Shown: positions 1-7,120, counted from the first letter of the stretch. The stretch: DNA of 8,815 bases from Patescibacteria group bacterium (GCA_012798645.1 JAAZMU010000062.1:1-8815), one strand, 5' to 3'. Notes: generated from the sequence alone by a model not told the origin. A program made the numbers and translations.

Positions 1-587
1 GCATTTAAAATCCCTGCCTTGTTTATTGACAAATTCTTAAGAGTCGCTTGTTTTGCCCTCCCCTTAAATCCATGAAGGAAAGAATTGCCTTCTTTAATTA
101 CTTCTACTTTTGCATTTTTAATAATTCCACTTATACCTTGGCTTGCCAGATACATTTTGTAATTAAAATCATCAAAATTTTGTGGCTCATCTAATTTTCC
201 TGAAATCAAAACCTCGTCATTATGTTTTAAATCTTTATTCGTATAAACTAATATTCTTGCATTAGCACATACAATAGCTTTTTTTGTTTGAAGATCATCT
301 TTAGGACTTCCTTTTATTTTTCCCCTAAACTCAATCTCTTCTCCAAAATGTTTTACTATATCATTTTCTATAATATTTTTTGAAAAAGAATTAACATAAA
401 CATATCCTAATAAAAAAAAGAAAACAAATAAGATTAATACATTTTTCTTTTTCCACAAAATACCAACTATAAACAAAGAAAAAATTATTAAAACAAATAT
501 TAAATAAAAGGAATATAAAAAAGAACCAAAGAAAATTCCTAAAATAAAACTTAAACAAACATAAAGAAAAATTGTAGGATGTGTCAT
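1..587 (-). CDS. comEC: ComEC/Rec2-type DNA uptake channel protein, N-terminal part (cut by window edge)
   Basis: Reading minus from 587 gives 195 open codons running off the low end of the window. The visible N-terminus starts MTHPTIFLYV and has hydrophobic segments at about residues 5-22, 26-44 and 49-64. A soluble stretch (about 70-170) follows and resembles the N-terminal DUF4131/OB-like domain of ComEC, with the family-style pattern SGKLDEPQNFDDFNYKMYLA, then GISGII. ComEC forms the inner-membrane channel that takes up single-stranded DNA in natural transformation; the main competence and metallo-hydrolase domains would lie outside the window. The ATG (585-587) overlaps the rhomboid TGA (584-586) as ATGA, so translation is probably coupled to the gene before it. 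No Shine-Dalgarno motif is visible. The family call rests on the N-terminal domain only; another membrane protein with this domain is the alternative. Confidence 0.82.
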   Translation of the reverse strand, partial: MTHPTIFLYVCLSFILGIFFGSFLYSFYLIFVLIIFSLFIVGILWKKKNVLILFVFFFLLGYVYVNSFSKNIIENDIVKHFGEEIEFRGKIKGSPKDDLQTKKAIVCANARILVYTNKDLKHNDEVLISGKLDEPQNFDDFNYKMYLASQGISGIIKNAKVEVIKEGNSFLHGFKGRAKQATLKNLSINKAGILN

Positions 588-1159
588 TTAAAAAAGAAAA
601 TTAAAATTGCACCAGATATAAATCCTCCGATGTGTCCTAAGTAAGCAACATCACCTCCCCCTAAATTCATAAAAATAACTTGGATTAAAAACCAAAAAAG
701 AATATACCAAAAACTTGATAAAGTAAAATCTGGAAATACCTTGAGTTTATTCTTAGGAAATAAAACAATATAAGCACCTAAGATACCTGACACTGCCCCT
801 GATGCTCCCACCAAAGGAACATTCAAATTCTCTCCTGCTAAAAAATAAATTAGAGTGGAAAATACTCCGCATAAAATATAAAAAAATAAAAACTTAATAT
901 GTCCTACCTTACTTTCAACATTATCTCCAAAAACCCACAAAAACCACATATTAATTAAAAGATGCCAAACACTAACATGCAAAAACATTGCTGTTAATAT
1001 ATGAAAAAGATTAAACTCCCCAGGCACAAATCCATATAAATATATTATCTCGTTTAAATCATTCTTAAATAAGAAAAATAATAATATATTTATTGCAATT
1101 AAAAATATGGTAACAAAAGGAGTTTTTCTTGATATCTTTTTATCAAAAAGTGGTATCAT
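584..1159 (-). CDS. rhomboid family intramembrane serine protease
   Basis: A polytopic membrane protein of 191 residues that fits the six-helix rhomboid core with little added. Numbered from the ATG at 1159, the hallmarks are FLHVSVWHLLIN (oxyanion region, about 59-70, His66 and Asn70), then WFLWVFG in helix 2, the catalytic-serine motif GASG (Ser120) and the catalytic-histidine motif LGHIGG (His176). Rhomboids cleave membrane proteins inside or near the bilayer; the substrate cannot be read from the sequence. Both dyad residues are present, so activity is expected. I chose the ATG at 1157-1159, which overlaps the nrdG stop as ATGA; an in-frame TTG at 1171 would add four residues (MLFK) but has no supporting ribosome site. 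The gene sits between nrdG and comEC with 4-nt overlaps on both sides, so it is probably co-translated. Its link to either neighbour is unknown and may be only positional. Confidence 0.93.
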   Translation of the reverse strand: MIPLFDKKISRKTPFVTIFLIAINILLFFLFKNDLNEIIYLYGFVPGEFNLFHILTAMFLHVSVWHLLINMWFLWVFGDNVESKVGHIKFLFFYILCGVFSTLIYFLAGENLNVPLVGASGAVSGILGAYIVLFPKNKLKVFPDFTLSSFWYILFWFLIQVIFMNLGGGDVAYLGHIGGFISGAILIFFFK

Positions 1160-1848
1160 CTTAAATAACAAATTTCAAAGTTGTGCTTTATTTCACTAAT
1201 AACTTTTTGAATCTCAAATTCATCAAAAGGAACAACTTGATTAAAATGAGGACTTAAAAGCTCCTTGTCATTTCTAAAATTTTGAATGAAAAATCTTTTT
1301 GCAGGAGCAATCTGTTTTACTATCTGTTTAATATCTTTAACTTCATGAATTTCTGGAACAATTGTTGTTCTAAATTCATAATCAGGACATAAAGTTTTAA
1401 TTATATCTATTGACTTTTTGATTCTTGAAACAGGCGCGCTAACACCTATTGCTCTTTTATATTTTGAAAAAGGTGATTTAACATCCATAGCAATATAATC
1501 AATTAAATTCGCTTTTAATAATTTTTCAACCACATCTGGGTTTGAACCATTTGTGTCTAGCTTTACCTTATACCCTAATTCTTTTATTCTTTTGCAAAAA
1601 TCAAAAATCTCTTTATGAATAGTTGGCTCTCCTCCACAAACAACACAAGCATCTAATTGACCTTTTCTTTTTTCAAGAAACAAAAAAAAGTCTTCTTCTT
1701 TTATTTTAAAAAGATTAGGGTCATTAAGAACTAATTCTCTTGAATAACAAAAAGGGCATCTAAAATTACAACCTACTAAAAATACTATGCACGCAATCTC
1801 ACCTGGATAATCAATTAGGGTTGTTTTTTGAAGCCCACCTATTTCCAT
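1156..1848 (-). CDS. nrdG: anaerobic ribonucleotide reductase activating protein (radical SAM)
   Basis: A 230-residue radical-SAM enzyme that should generate the glycyl radical on NrdD, using a [4Fe-4S] cluster and S-adenosylmethionine. Numbered from the ATG at 1848, it opens with GGLQKTTLIDYPG, typical of the NrdG2-like activase subfamily. The cluster motif GCNFRCPFC follows (Cys27, Cys31, Cys34), then a SAM-binding CGGEP at 71-75. The start is decided by context. The ATG lies one base after the nrdD stop (TAATATG) and matches the family N-terminus; an in-frame ATG at 1920 would add 24 Lys/Asn-rich residues buried in the nrdD 3' end and is unlikely. The purine-rich AAGAAA a few bases upstream is the only possible ribosome site. 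Pyruvate formate-lyase activase is a related alternative, but the adjacent nrdD settles the substrate. The stop overlaps the rhomboid start as ATGA. Confidence 0.94.
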   Translation of the reverse strand: MEIGGLQKTTLIDYPGEIACIVFLVGCNFRCPFCYSRELVLNDPNLFKIKEEDFFLFLEKRKGQLDACVVCGGEPTIHKEIFDFCKRIKELGYKVKLDTNGSNPDVVEKLLKANLIDYIAMDVKSPFSKYKRAIGVSAPVSRIKKSIDIIKTLCPDYEFRTTIVPEIHEVKDIKQIVKQIAPAKRFFIQNFRNDKELLSPHFNQVVPFDEFEIQKVISEIKHNFEICYLR

Positions 1849-1849
1849 A

Positions 1850-4522
1850 TTATTTCTTATACTCTCTTTGTCTAATTTTAAAAACTTTTCTTTTTTTAAA
1901 TTCTTGTTGTTTTGCCTCATTCCACTGCGATACTGGTCTTAAATAACCTACTACCCTAGAATAAACTTCGCAAGGCTGATCTATTGTACACTTAGGACAT
2001 TTAAAATGTTTCCCTGATATATAGCCATGAGCAGGACAAATAGAAAATGTTGGCGTTAAAGTAATAAATGGCAAATGATATTTTTCAAAAACTCTTTTTA
2101 CTAATTTTTTAGTTGTTTCAATATCTGATATTTCCTCTCCTAAAAATATATGCTCTATTGTTCCTCCTGTGTACTTGCATTGAAGTTCATCTTGAAGATC
2201 CATTTCTTCAAAAATATCATCCGTATAATTTACTGGAAGCTGTGTTGAATTCGTATAATATGGAATTTTTCGCGTTCCACTCGCTATAATATCTTTAAAT
2301 GCTTTCTTATCTTTTCTAGCTAAGCGGTAAGCTGTAGATTCTGCAGGCGTTGCTTCTAAATTATAAATATTTCCTGTTTCAGTTTGATATTTTACTAAAC
2401 GTTCTCTCATAAAATCTAAAATCTCTAAAGCAAACTTTTTCCCTTTTTTAGTATTAACACCTTCACCTAGAAAATTAAGAAGAGCTTCATGCATACCTAT
2501 AAGTCCAATTGTAGCAAAGTGATTAGCAAAATATTGCCCTTTTGCTCTTTTAACTCCTTTTAAATAATGCCTTGAATAAGGATATAATCCTTTTTTCGTA
2601 TAATTTTCAATTGTTTTTCTTTTTATCTCTAAACTTTCTTTTGCAATATCCATTGCCTCTCCAAGTCTCTCAAAAAATTCTTTTTTAGTTTTAGAAGTAT
2701 ATCCTATTCTTGGAAGATTTAGCGTCACAACTCCTATACTTCCAGTTAAAGAGCCAGAACCAAAAAGGCTTCCACCACCTCTGTTACTTAATTGTGTTAA
2801 ATCCAATCGCAACCTACAACACATTGACCTTGAATCACTTGGACTCATATCAGAATTAATATAGTTTGCAAAATTATTTATTCCATATTTAGCAGATGCT
2901 TCCCAAAGCTTATCCAAATCAGGGTCGTCCCAAGGAAAATCTTTTGTAATATTTATTGTTGGTATTGGAAAAGAAAAAGGTCTTCCACTTCTATCCCCTT
3001 TAATCATCACTGTATAAAAAGCTTTAATGAACATTTTCATTTCAGACCCAAATTCTGCATAAGTTTCCTCTTGAGGTTCCCCTCCAATAATTACTGGCTG
3101 ATCCTTGAAATTCTCTGAAGGAGTTAGATCTAATGTAATGTTTGTAAATGGACAATTTCCCGTAATAAACACTGTCCCATTTCGTCTTGCAATAACTGTC
3201 TCATTTTCTGTAGTAGGGCACCAAATGACTCCTTTGTAACCTATTTTATTGACCTGTGAAATCTGTGTTTTAGTTTCTTTTATTAATTTAAACTTGCCTT
3301 CTGAAACAAAAGAACCATAACCTGCATCAAGTGCCATTATCTGAAGCAATTCTAAATCAGTTTTTTCTGTATCACATGCTTCTAAAAATGCTCGTGCCTC
3401 ATCACTACTTTTTTCAGGAGCAATAGGAATTATAATTTTAGTTTTTAATTTAGCCACCTCTTCTATTTTTTCTAATACAAAATCATTGCCTTCTTTTCTT
3501 AAAACTCTATGCTCAGGAGAAATCAATTGGTCTTGAATTTCATTTTTTAAATTATACATTTCCCCCTCATACTCCCTCTTAAACATTTTAATTACCTCCT
3601 TACTTTCTATTTCTCTATTTTGAATATTAAAAGTTTTAATACTATCCCCTATATCAACCTCATTATATCCTTTCCATCCTTTTTCAGTTAAGATTTCTGT
3701 ATCTTCTGACAAGCATTGAAAACCAACTCTTGTTGGAACTGCCATATTATATAAGAACTCTTGAATAGCCTGCTCCACCTGACTATAACTTAGATTGTCA
3801 TATCTAATAAAAGGAGCTAGCAATGTATCAAAATTAGAAAAAGAAACTGCACCTGCTGCTTCGCCCTGCAAAGTATACATAAAATTAACAATTTGTCCCA
3901 AAGCAGACCTAAAATGCTTGGGAGGGTTAGATTCAATTTTTCCTGAAACACCTCCAAAACCTTTTAAAAGAAGGTCGTATAAATCCCAGCCAACACAATA
4001 ACAAGCAAGAGTATCTAAATTATGTAAATGAAATAATCCGCTCTCGTTAGCCTCCCTAACTTCTTTTGGATAAATCTTATTCAACCAATACTTTTTAACA
4101 ATATAAGAAACACCATAATGATTCATTCCTTGAAGAGAAAAAGTCATATTAGAATTTTCCCGCACCTCCCAATCTAATTTTTCTAAATAATCATCTACTC
4201 TGTCCACTGCCTCTTCACTCACTTCTTCTTGTTCTCTTATTCTTCTTCTTTGCTCTCTGTATAAGATATAGGCTTTTGCCGCCTCAATTTCATCTTCTAA
4301 AATAAGAGCCTCTTCTACAATATCTTGTATCTGCTCCACTGTTGGAATCTCATCTTCTTTAAACCTTCTATCTAAAAGACTCTTTACTTTGTTTGCAATC
4401 TTCTGCGACTTATCCCCATTTCCCTTTTTTGTAGCGGTTAATGCTTTAAAAACTGCTGTTTTAATTTTCTCTAAATTGAAATCCTCCTTTGTTTTGTCTC
4501 TTTTTTGTACTTTTATAACCAT
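1850..4522 (-). CDS. nrdD: anaerobic (class III) ribonucleoside-triphosphate reductase, intein-containing precursor
   Basis: An 890-residue precursor; removing the intein at residues 270-456 leaves 703, a normal size for NrdD. The enzyme reduces ribonucleotides to deoxyribonucleotides without oxygen, using a glycyl radical. Residues 1-95 are an ATP-cone allosteric domain (VIKVQKRDKTKEDF at the start). The active site includes CYCVGWDL (Cys174/Cys176) and the finger-loop thiyl cysteine in SMCCRLRLD (Cys568/Cys569, most likely 569, next to Arg). The C-terminus carries zinc ligands Cys829, Cys842, Cys845 and Cys851 in CPAHGY...CPKC...C, then the glycyl-radical motif RVVGYLRP with Gly859. All catalytic elements are present, so the spliced product should work. 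It lies 14 nt after ftsZ with no visible promoter in the gap, and 1 nt before nrdG, its activase. The presence of class III suggests anaerobic growth; whether another class exists elsewhere cannot be seen. The start ATG at 4522 has only a weak purine stretch (AAAGAT) upstream. Confidence 0.97.
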   Translation of the reverse strand: MVIKVQKRDKTKEDFNLEKIKTAVFKALTATKKGNGDKSQKIANKVKSLLDRRFKEDEIPTVEQIQDIVEEALILEDEIEAAKAYILYREQRRRIREQEEVSEEAVDRVDDYLEKLDWEVRENSNMTFSLQGMNHYGVSYIVKKYWLNKIYPKEVREANESGLFHLHNLDTLACYCVGWDLYDLLLKGFGGVSGKIESNPPKHFRSALGQIVNFMYTLQGEAAGAVSFSNFDTLLAPFIRYDNLSYSQVEQAIQEFLYNMAVPTRVGFQCLSEDTEILTEKGWKGYNEVDIGDSIKTFNIQNREIESKEVIKMFKREYEGEMYNLKNEIQDQLISPEHRVLRKEGNDFVLEKIEEVAKLKTKIIIPIAPEKSSDEARAFLEACDTEKTDLELLQIMALDAGYGSFVSEGKFKLIKETKTQISQVNKIGYKGVIWCPTTENETVIARRNGTVFITGNCPFTNITLDLTPSENFKDQPVIIGGEPQEETYAEFGSEMKMFIKAFYTVMIKGDRSGRPFSFPIPTINITKDFPWDDPDLDKLWEASAKYGINNFANYINSDMSPSDSRSMCCRLRLDLTQLSNRGGGSLFGSGSLTGSIGVVTLNLPRIGYTSKTKKEFFERLGEAMDIAKESLEIKRKTIENYTKKGLYPYSRHYLKGVKRAKGQYFANHFATIGLIGMHEALLNFLGEGVNTKKGKKFALEILDFMRERLVKYQTETGNIYNLEATPAESTAYRLARKDKKAFKDIIASGTRKIPYYTNSTQLPVNYTDDIFEEMDLQDELQCKYTGGTIEHIFLGEEISDIETTKKLVKRVFEKYHLPFITLTPTFSICPAHGYISGKHFKCPKCTIDQPCEVYSRVVGYLRPVSQWNEAKQQEFKKRKVFKIRQREYKK
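3155..3715 (-). mobile_element. mini-intein in NrdD with eroded homing endonuclease
   Basis: An in-frame 187-residue insertion (host residues 270-456) splits the conserved NrdD segment TRVGFQ|CPFTNITLD. Block A starts with CLSEDTEILTEKGW (Cys1). Block B is LISPEHRVL, with Ser66 and His69 in the usual T-x-x-H places. Block F is GVIWCPTT with Cys166. The end is ARRNGTVFITGN, with Thr185, Gly186 and Asn187, followed by host Cys+1. The splicing reaction would join GFQ to CPFTN. Only about 85 residues separate blocks B and F, too few for a LAGLIDADG endonuclease. The piece EARAFLEACDTEKTD leading into LELLQIMALDAGYGS looks like the two flanks of such a domain joined by an internal deletion. Penultimate Gly replaces the more common His. 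Base composition (about 31% GC by rough hand count) does not stand out from the host. Splicing is inferred, not shown. Confidence 0.95.
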
Positions 4523-4536
4523 TTTATCTTTATTTA

Positions 4537-5478
4537 TTATCTTACGTTAGCAGATGTTGCTATAATTGTGACCCTTATTTCATCTTTGGCTAAACTATCA
4601 TCAAACGATGCACCAAAAATTATCTTTGTTGAAGGAGATGTTTTTTCTTTAACAAGTTTTGCTATTTGATCAACCTCTGCTAAAGAAAAATTATCTACTC
4701 CAGATGTTATATTAAACAAAATACCTTCTGCTTTTTCAAGTGGAAAACGAGTTATTTGAGATGACAAAGCCATTTCAGTAGCTAAAGAAGCCCTTTGCTC
4801 TCCTTTTGCTCTTCCCACTCCAAAAAAAGCCGACCCTCCCTCTTTTAAAATTCTCTTAATATCTGAAAAGTCTAAATTAAGAATGCCTGGATTTAATATT
4901 ATATTTGAGATACTTTCTACTGCTTCTTTAAGTAAAGCATCACACTTCTTAAAAGCACTTTCAATCGTAGATTCTTTAGGAATAATTTCTAATAACTTAT
5001 CATTCGGAATAACTACAAGTGTATCAATATATTTTTCAATTTCTTTTAAAGAATCCATTGCAATCTTCTTTCTTTTCCTCCCCTCAAAAAAGAACGGTAA
5101 AGTAACCACACCAATGGTTAAAATCTTATTCTTCTTTGCAATCTCTGCCACAACTGGCATTGCCCCTGACCCAGTTCCTCCTCCAAGTCCTGCTGTTACA
5201 AAAAGAATATCCGTATTTTTAATCGCTGTTTCAATATCTTTGTAATTTTCTTCTGCACTTTTTCTTCCAAGTTCTGCACACATTCCTGCACCAAGTCCTC
5301 TTGTTGCCTTTTTCCCTATTCTAATTTTTTTACTTGATTTTTTCTTTTGTAAATCCTGGATATCTGTATTTAAAGAAATAAAGTCTATATCTACTTTTGC
5401 ATTATATAATCTATGAACTGTATTACACCCAGCTCCCCCTACCCCAATTACTTTAATTTTGGTTAAACTTTTTTTCAT
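4537..5478 (-). CDS. ftsZ: cell division GTPase FtsZ, lacking the C-terminal tail
   Basis: The bacterial tubulin homologue that polymerises into the division ring at mid-cell. In 313 residues it shows the nucleotide-binding GVGGAGCNT (12-20), the tubulin signature GGGTGSG (99-105; the common form is GGGTGTG) and the synergy loop NLDFSD (201-206), with Asp203 and Asp206 positioned to complete the GTPase site of the next subunit. The protein ends at IRVTIIATSANVR, which is the last strand of the globular domain. The flexible linker and the conserved C-terminal peptide that binds FtsA and other partners are missing, so it is about 70 residues shorter than E. coli FtsZ. Several stop codons follow at once and nrdD starts 14 nt later, so a simple frameshift does not explain the loss. 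The ATG overlaps the ftsA stop as ATGA, with no Shine-Dalgarno motif, suggesting coupled translation. Confidence 0.97.
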   Translation of the reverse strand: MKKSLTKIKVIGVGGAGCNTVHRLYNAKVDIDFISLNTDIQDLQKKKSSKKIRIGKKATRGLGAGMCAELGRKSAEENYKDIETAIKNTDILFVTAGLGGGTGSGAMPVVAEIAKKNKILTIGVVTLPFFFEGRKRKKIAMDSLKEIEKYIDTLVVIPNDKLLEIIPKESTIESAFKKCDALLKEAVESISNIILNPGILNLDFSDIKRILKEGGSAFFGVGRAKGEQRASLATEMALSSQITRFPLEKAEGILFNITSGVDNFSLAEVDQIAKLVKEKTSPSTKIIFGASFDDSLAKDEIRVTIIATSANVR

Positions 5479-6674
5479 GGTTTGAAATTAGAGAAAAATT
5501 CTTTTATCCATTTTTTTATCTTATTTGAAGAAGGAATATCTTCTTCAAAGTCATCTCCAAGTAAAATAAGCCCGCACACAGTTGAATACGAAGGGTCTTT
5601 TTTATCAAACCCAATAAAGTTCTCAGGATATCCGATTTTACATGGTAGCTTAAATTCCTTTTTTGCAAAATCTTCTATTCCTTTAAGTTTAGCTCCGCCA
5701 CCTGTTAGAATAATACCTGCGGGGAGCTTTCCCTCTTTTCCAATTTTCTTAAGCCTTTTATTTATTAAATCACTAAATATTTCGCTCACTCTTGGAGCAA
5801 CTATATTTCTTAGTTCCCTTTCTGAAAAAACTAATTTTCCGCCTGAATCTAGCTTTACTTCTATTTTCTTACTACTTGGTAACGTAATCCCAAAGTCTTT
5901 TTTAATTTTCTCTGCAATATGAATCTCTGTTTTAAGACCAACCGCTATATCATTTGTAATATTAGAAGACCCTACAGGAAAAACAATTAAGTCTAATAAT
6001 TTCCCATCTTCATATACAATTAAACTTGTAGTGCCAAACCCAATATTTACCAAAGCCACCCCTAATTCTTTTTGAGAATTATCTAAAAGTAATGTTGCGT
6101 CTGCAAAAGGTGTTGGCACAATATCTTCAATATCAATCCCTGTACTTTTAATCACCTTCTCTAAAGCTTCTTTATCGCCTGAAAAACATGTCATTATTGA
6201 AGCATCTAATTCTAATCTGATGCCTTGAAGCCCCAAAGGGTCAACAATATCTTTCTCATTATCAAGTTTCCATTCTCTCGGAAAAACTCTAAGTATACTT
6301 TTATTATTTCCCAAAGCTACATTTTTAACATCTTCTTCCACTCTTTCTTTATCTAATTCAGTAACCTTTTCATTGGCACTTCCAACTGAAACCGAAGCGC
6401 TATTATTAAAAACTTCTAACTTATCTCCCGATATATTAACCATAACTGTCTCAACATCAATATTATATCTTTCTTTAACTCTTTCAAGCAAATCTTTAAC
6501 TGCTTTTGCCAGATCATTTTCATCTTTTATTCTTCCTTTGAAAAACCCTAAAGAATCAGCTTCTTCAAAAAACTTTATTCTATACAAATTATTATTTCCC
6601 TCTCTAAAAGCACCTAAAATTTTAATGGTATCAGACCCAATATCCAATCCAATATTAATTATTTCTTTTGGCAT
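5475..6674 (-). CDS. ftsA: cell division protein FtsA (actin-like membrane tether)
   Basis: An actin-family ATPase that normally anchors FtsZ filaments to the membrane and recruits later division proteins. In 399 residues it shows the phosphate-1 motif GLDIGSDTIKIL (9-20), a 1C/SHS2 domain at about 84-165, the phosphate-2 motif NIGFGTTSLIV (210-220) and the adenosine motif IILTGGGAKLKGI (321-333). The C-terminus, KIKKWIKEFFSNF (385-397), has the spacing of an amphipathic membrane-targeting helix, as in true FtsA. PilM (type IV pilus) is a related alternative, but the 1C domain, this helix and the coupled ftsZ favour FtsA. The ATG lies 9 nt after the ybeY stop without a clear ribosome site. 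The usual ftsQ and mur genes are not upstream; ybeY takes that place. Confidence 0.94.
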   Translation of the reverse strand: MPKEIINIGLDIGSDTIKILGAFREGNNNLYRIKFFEEADSLGFFKGRIKDENDLAKAVKDLLERVKERYNIDVETVMVNISGDKLEVFNNSASVSVGSANEKVTELDKERVEEDVKNVALGNNKSILRVFPREWKLDNEKDIVDPLGLQGIRLELDASIMTCFSGDKEALEKVIKSTGIDIEDIVPTPFADATLLLDNSQKELGVALVNIGFGTTSLIVYEDGKLLDLIVFPVGSSNITNDIAVGLKTEIHIAEKIKKDFGITLPSSKKIEVKLDSGGKLVFSERELRNIVAPRVSEIFSDLINKRLKKIGKEGKLPAGIILTGGGAKLKGIEDFAKKEFKLPCKIGYPENFIGFDKKDPSYSTVCGLILLGDDFEEDIPSSNKIKKWIKEFFSNFKP

Positions 6675-6683
6675 AATCTTAAT

Positions 6684-7043
6684 TTAAATTAAAGAAAAAT
6701 ATTTTTCTTGCTTTTTAATCATTTCGCCCTGATCCTTTTCATGATCATATCCCAAAAGGTGAAGTGTGCCATGAATTAAAACTCTCTTTAAATCATCAAT
6801 TTCGTCTGGGCAAATAATAATTTCTTTTTCCTCTACAAAAGTTAAAACATCAGTTGGTGCATCAATATTCCTATACTTCCTATTAATCTCTTTGATTTTA
6901 TTTCTGTCCACAAAAGCAACTGAAATCTCTTCTTTTTTTGCTTTTTCTAGCCTAAAAACCTCTAAAATTATGGTTTTTACCTCGGTTTCATTAATTTCGT
7001 AAGAGGTTAAATTATTTATTTCAACCATGTTTCGTATATTCAT
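6684..7043 (-). CDS. ybeY: rRNA maturation RNase YbeY
   Basis: A small zinc-dependent endoribonuclease involved in 16S rRNA 3'-end maturation and ribosome quality control. The signature HGTLHLLGYDH holds the three metal-binding histidines (His91, His95, His101 from the first ATG), and the family motif DAPTDVLTF is at 61-69. At 119 residues it is short for the family (about 150), mainly because the loop between DVLTF and the histidine helix is reduced. The start is uncertain: ATG at 7043 gives MNIRNMVEINNLT, while the ATG at 7028 gives MVEINNLT, closer to the common YbeY N-terminus; neither has a Shine-Dalgarno motif. It follows a predicted terminator and a -10 box, so it is probably the first gene of the ftsA-ftsZ-nrdD operon. 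Confidence 0.95.
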   Translation of the reverse strand: MNIRNMVEINNLTSYEINETEVKTIILEVFRLEKAKKEEISVAFVDRNKIKEINRKYRNIDAPTDVLTFVEEKEIIICPDEIDDLKRVLIHGTLHLLGYDHEKDQGEMIKKQEKYFSLI

Positions 7044-7078
7044 TTTAACAGAACAATATTTTTCTGCAACCTCTTGAT

Positions 7079-7084
7079 ATTATA
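7079..7084 (-). promoter_or_regulatory. candidate sigma-70 -10 box upstream of ybeY
   Basis: A perfect TATAAT on the minus strand, 35 nt before the upstream ybeY ATG and just downstream of the predicted yqeY terminator. A start near 7072 would give a leader of about 28 nt (43 nt to the second ATG). No good -35 hexamer lies 16-18 nt upstream (the bases read GGGGAT or similar, inside the terminator stem). In AT-rich DNA a chance match is possible. The position after a terminator and before a long operon is the main support. Confidence 0.4.
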
Positions 7085-7096
7085 AAATAATATGTT

Positions 7097-7120
7097 AAAA
7101 AATCCCCTTTTAAGGAGATT
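7097..7120 (-). terminator. rho-independent terminator after yqeY
   Basis: On the minus strand AATCTCC (7120-7114) pairs with GGGGATT (7107-7101): seven pairs, one of them U-G, around a six-base loop. The strand continues into a short U-run (7102-7097, partly within the stem). The upstream arm overlaps the last codons of yqeY. The stem is modest but is well placed between the two gene blocks. Confidence 0.6.

Noticed and set aside
1849..1920. 24-residue N-terminal extension of nrdG from the ATG at 1920
   Set aside because: It overlaps the nrdD 3' end in another frame and is Lys/Asn-rich without family similarity; the ATG at 1848 matches the family start and follows the nrdD stop by one base.
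3795..4001. Plus-strand open frame of 68 codons
   Set aside because: Lies opposite conserved nrdD sequence and has no recognisable family or start signal; a shadow of the real gene.
4523..4536. Frameshift that cut off an FtsZ tail
   Set aside because: Several stops follow the FtsZ end and nrdD begins within 14 nt, leaving no coding room for a lost linker and peptide.
4883..5245. Plus-strand open frame of 120 codons
   Set aside because: Opposite the core of ftsZ, including the GTP-binding signature; Ser/Phe/Ile-rich translation typical of an antisense shadow.
5482..5922. Plus-strand open frame of 146 codons
   Set aside because: Opposite conserved ftsA motifs, with low-complexity Ser/Phe/Leu composition and no family match.
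5475..6674. PilM (type IV pilus actin-like protein) as identity of the ftsA gene
   Set aside because: Coupling to ftsZ, the 1C-type domain and the C-terminal amphipathic helix all favour FtsA, and no pilN/pilO genes are nearby.
6373..6687. Plus-strand open frame of 104 codons
   Set aside because: Opposite the ftsA N-terminus; same shadow composition.
7049..7066. Small inverted repeat (CAGAA/TTCTG) in the ybeY leader as an operator or riboswitch
   Set aside because: Only five pairs with an eight-base loop in AT-rich sequence; too weak to call alone.
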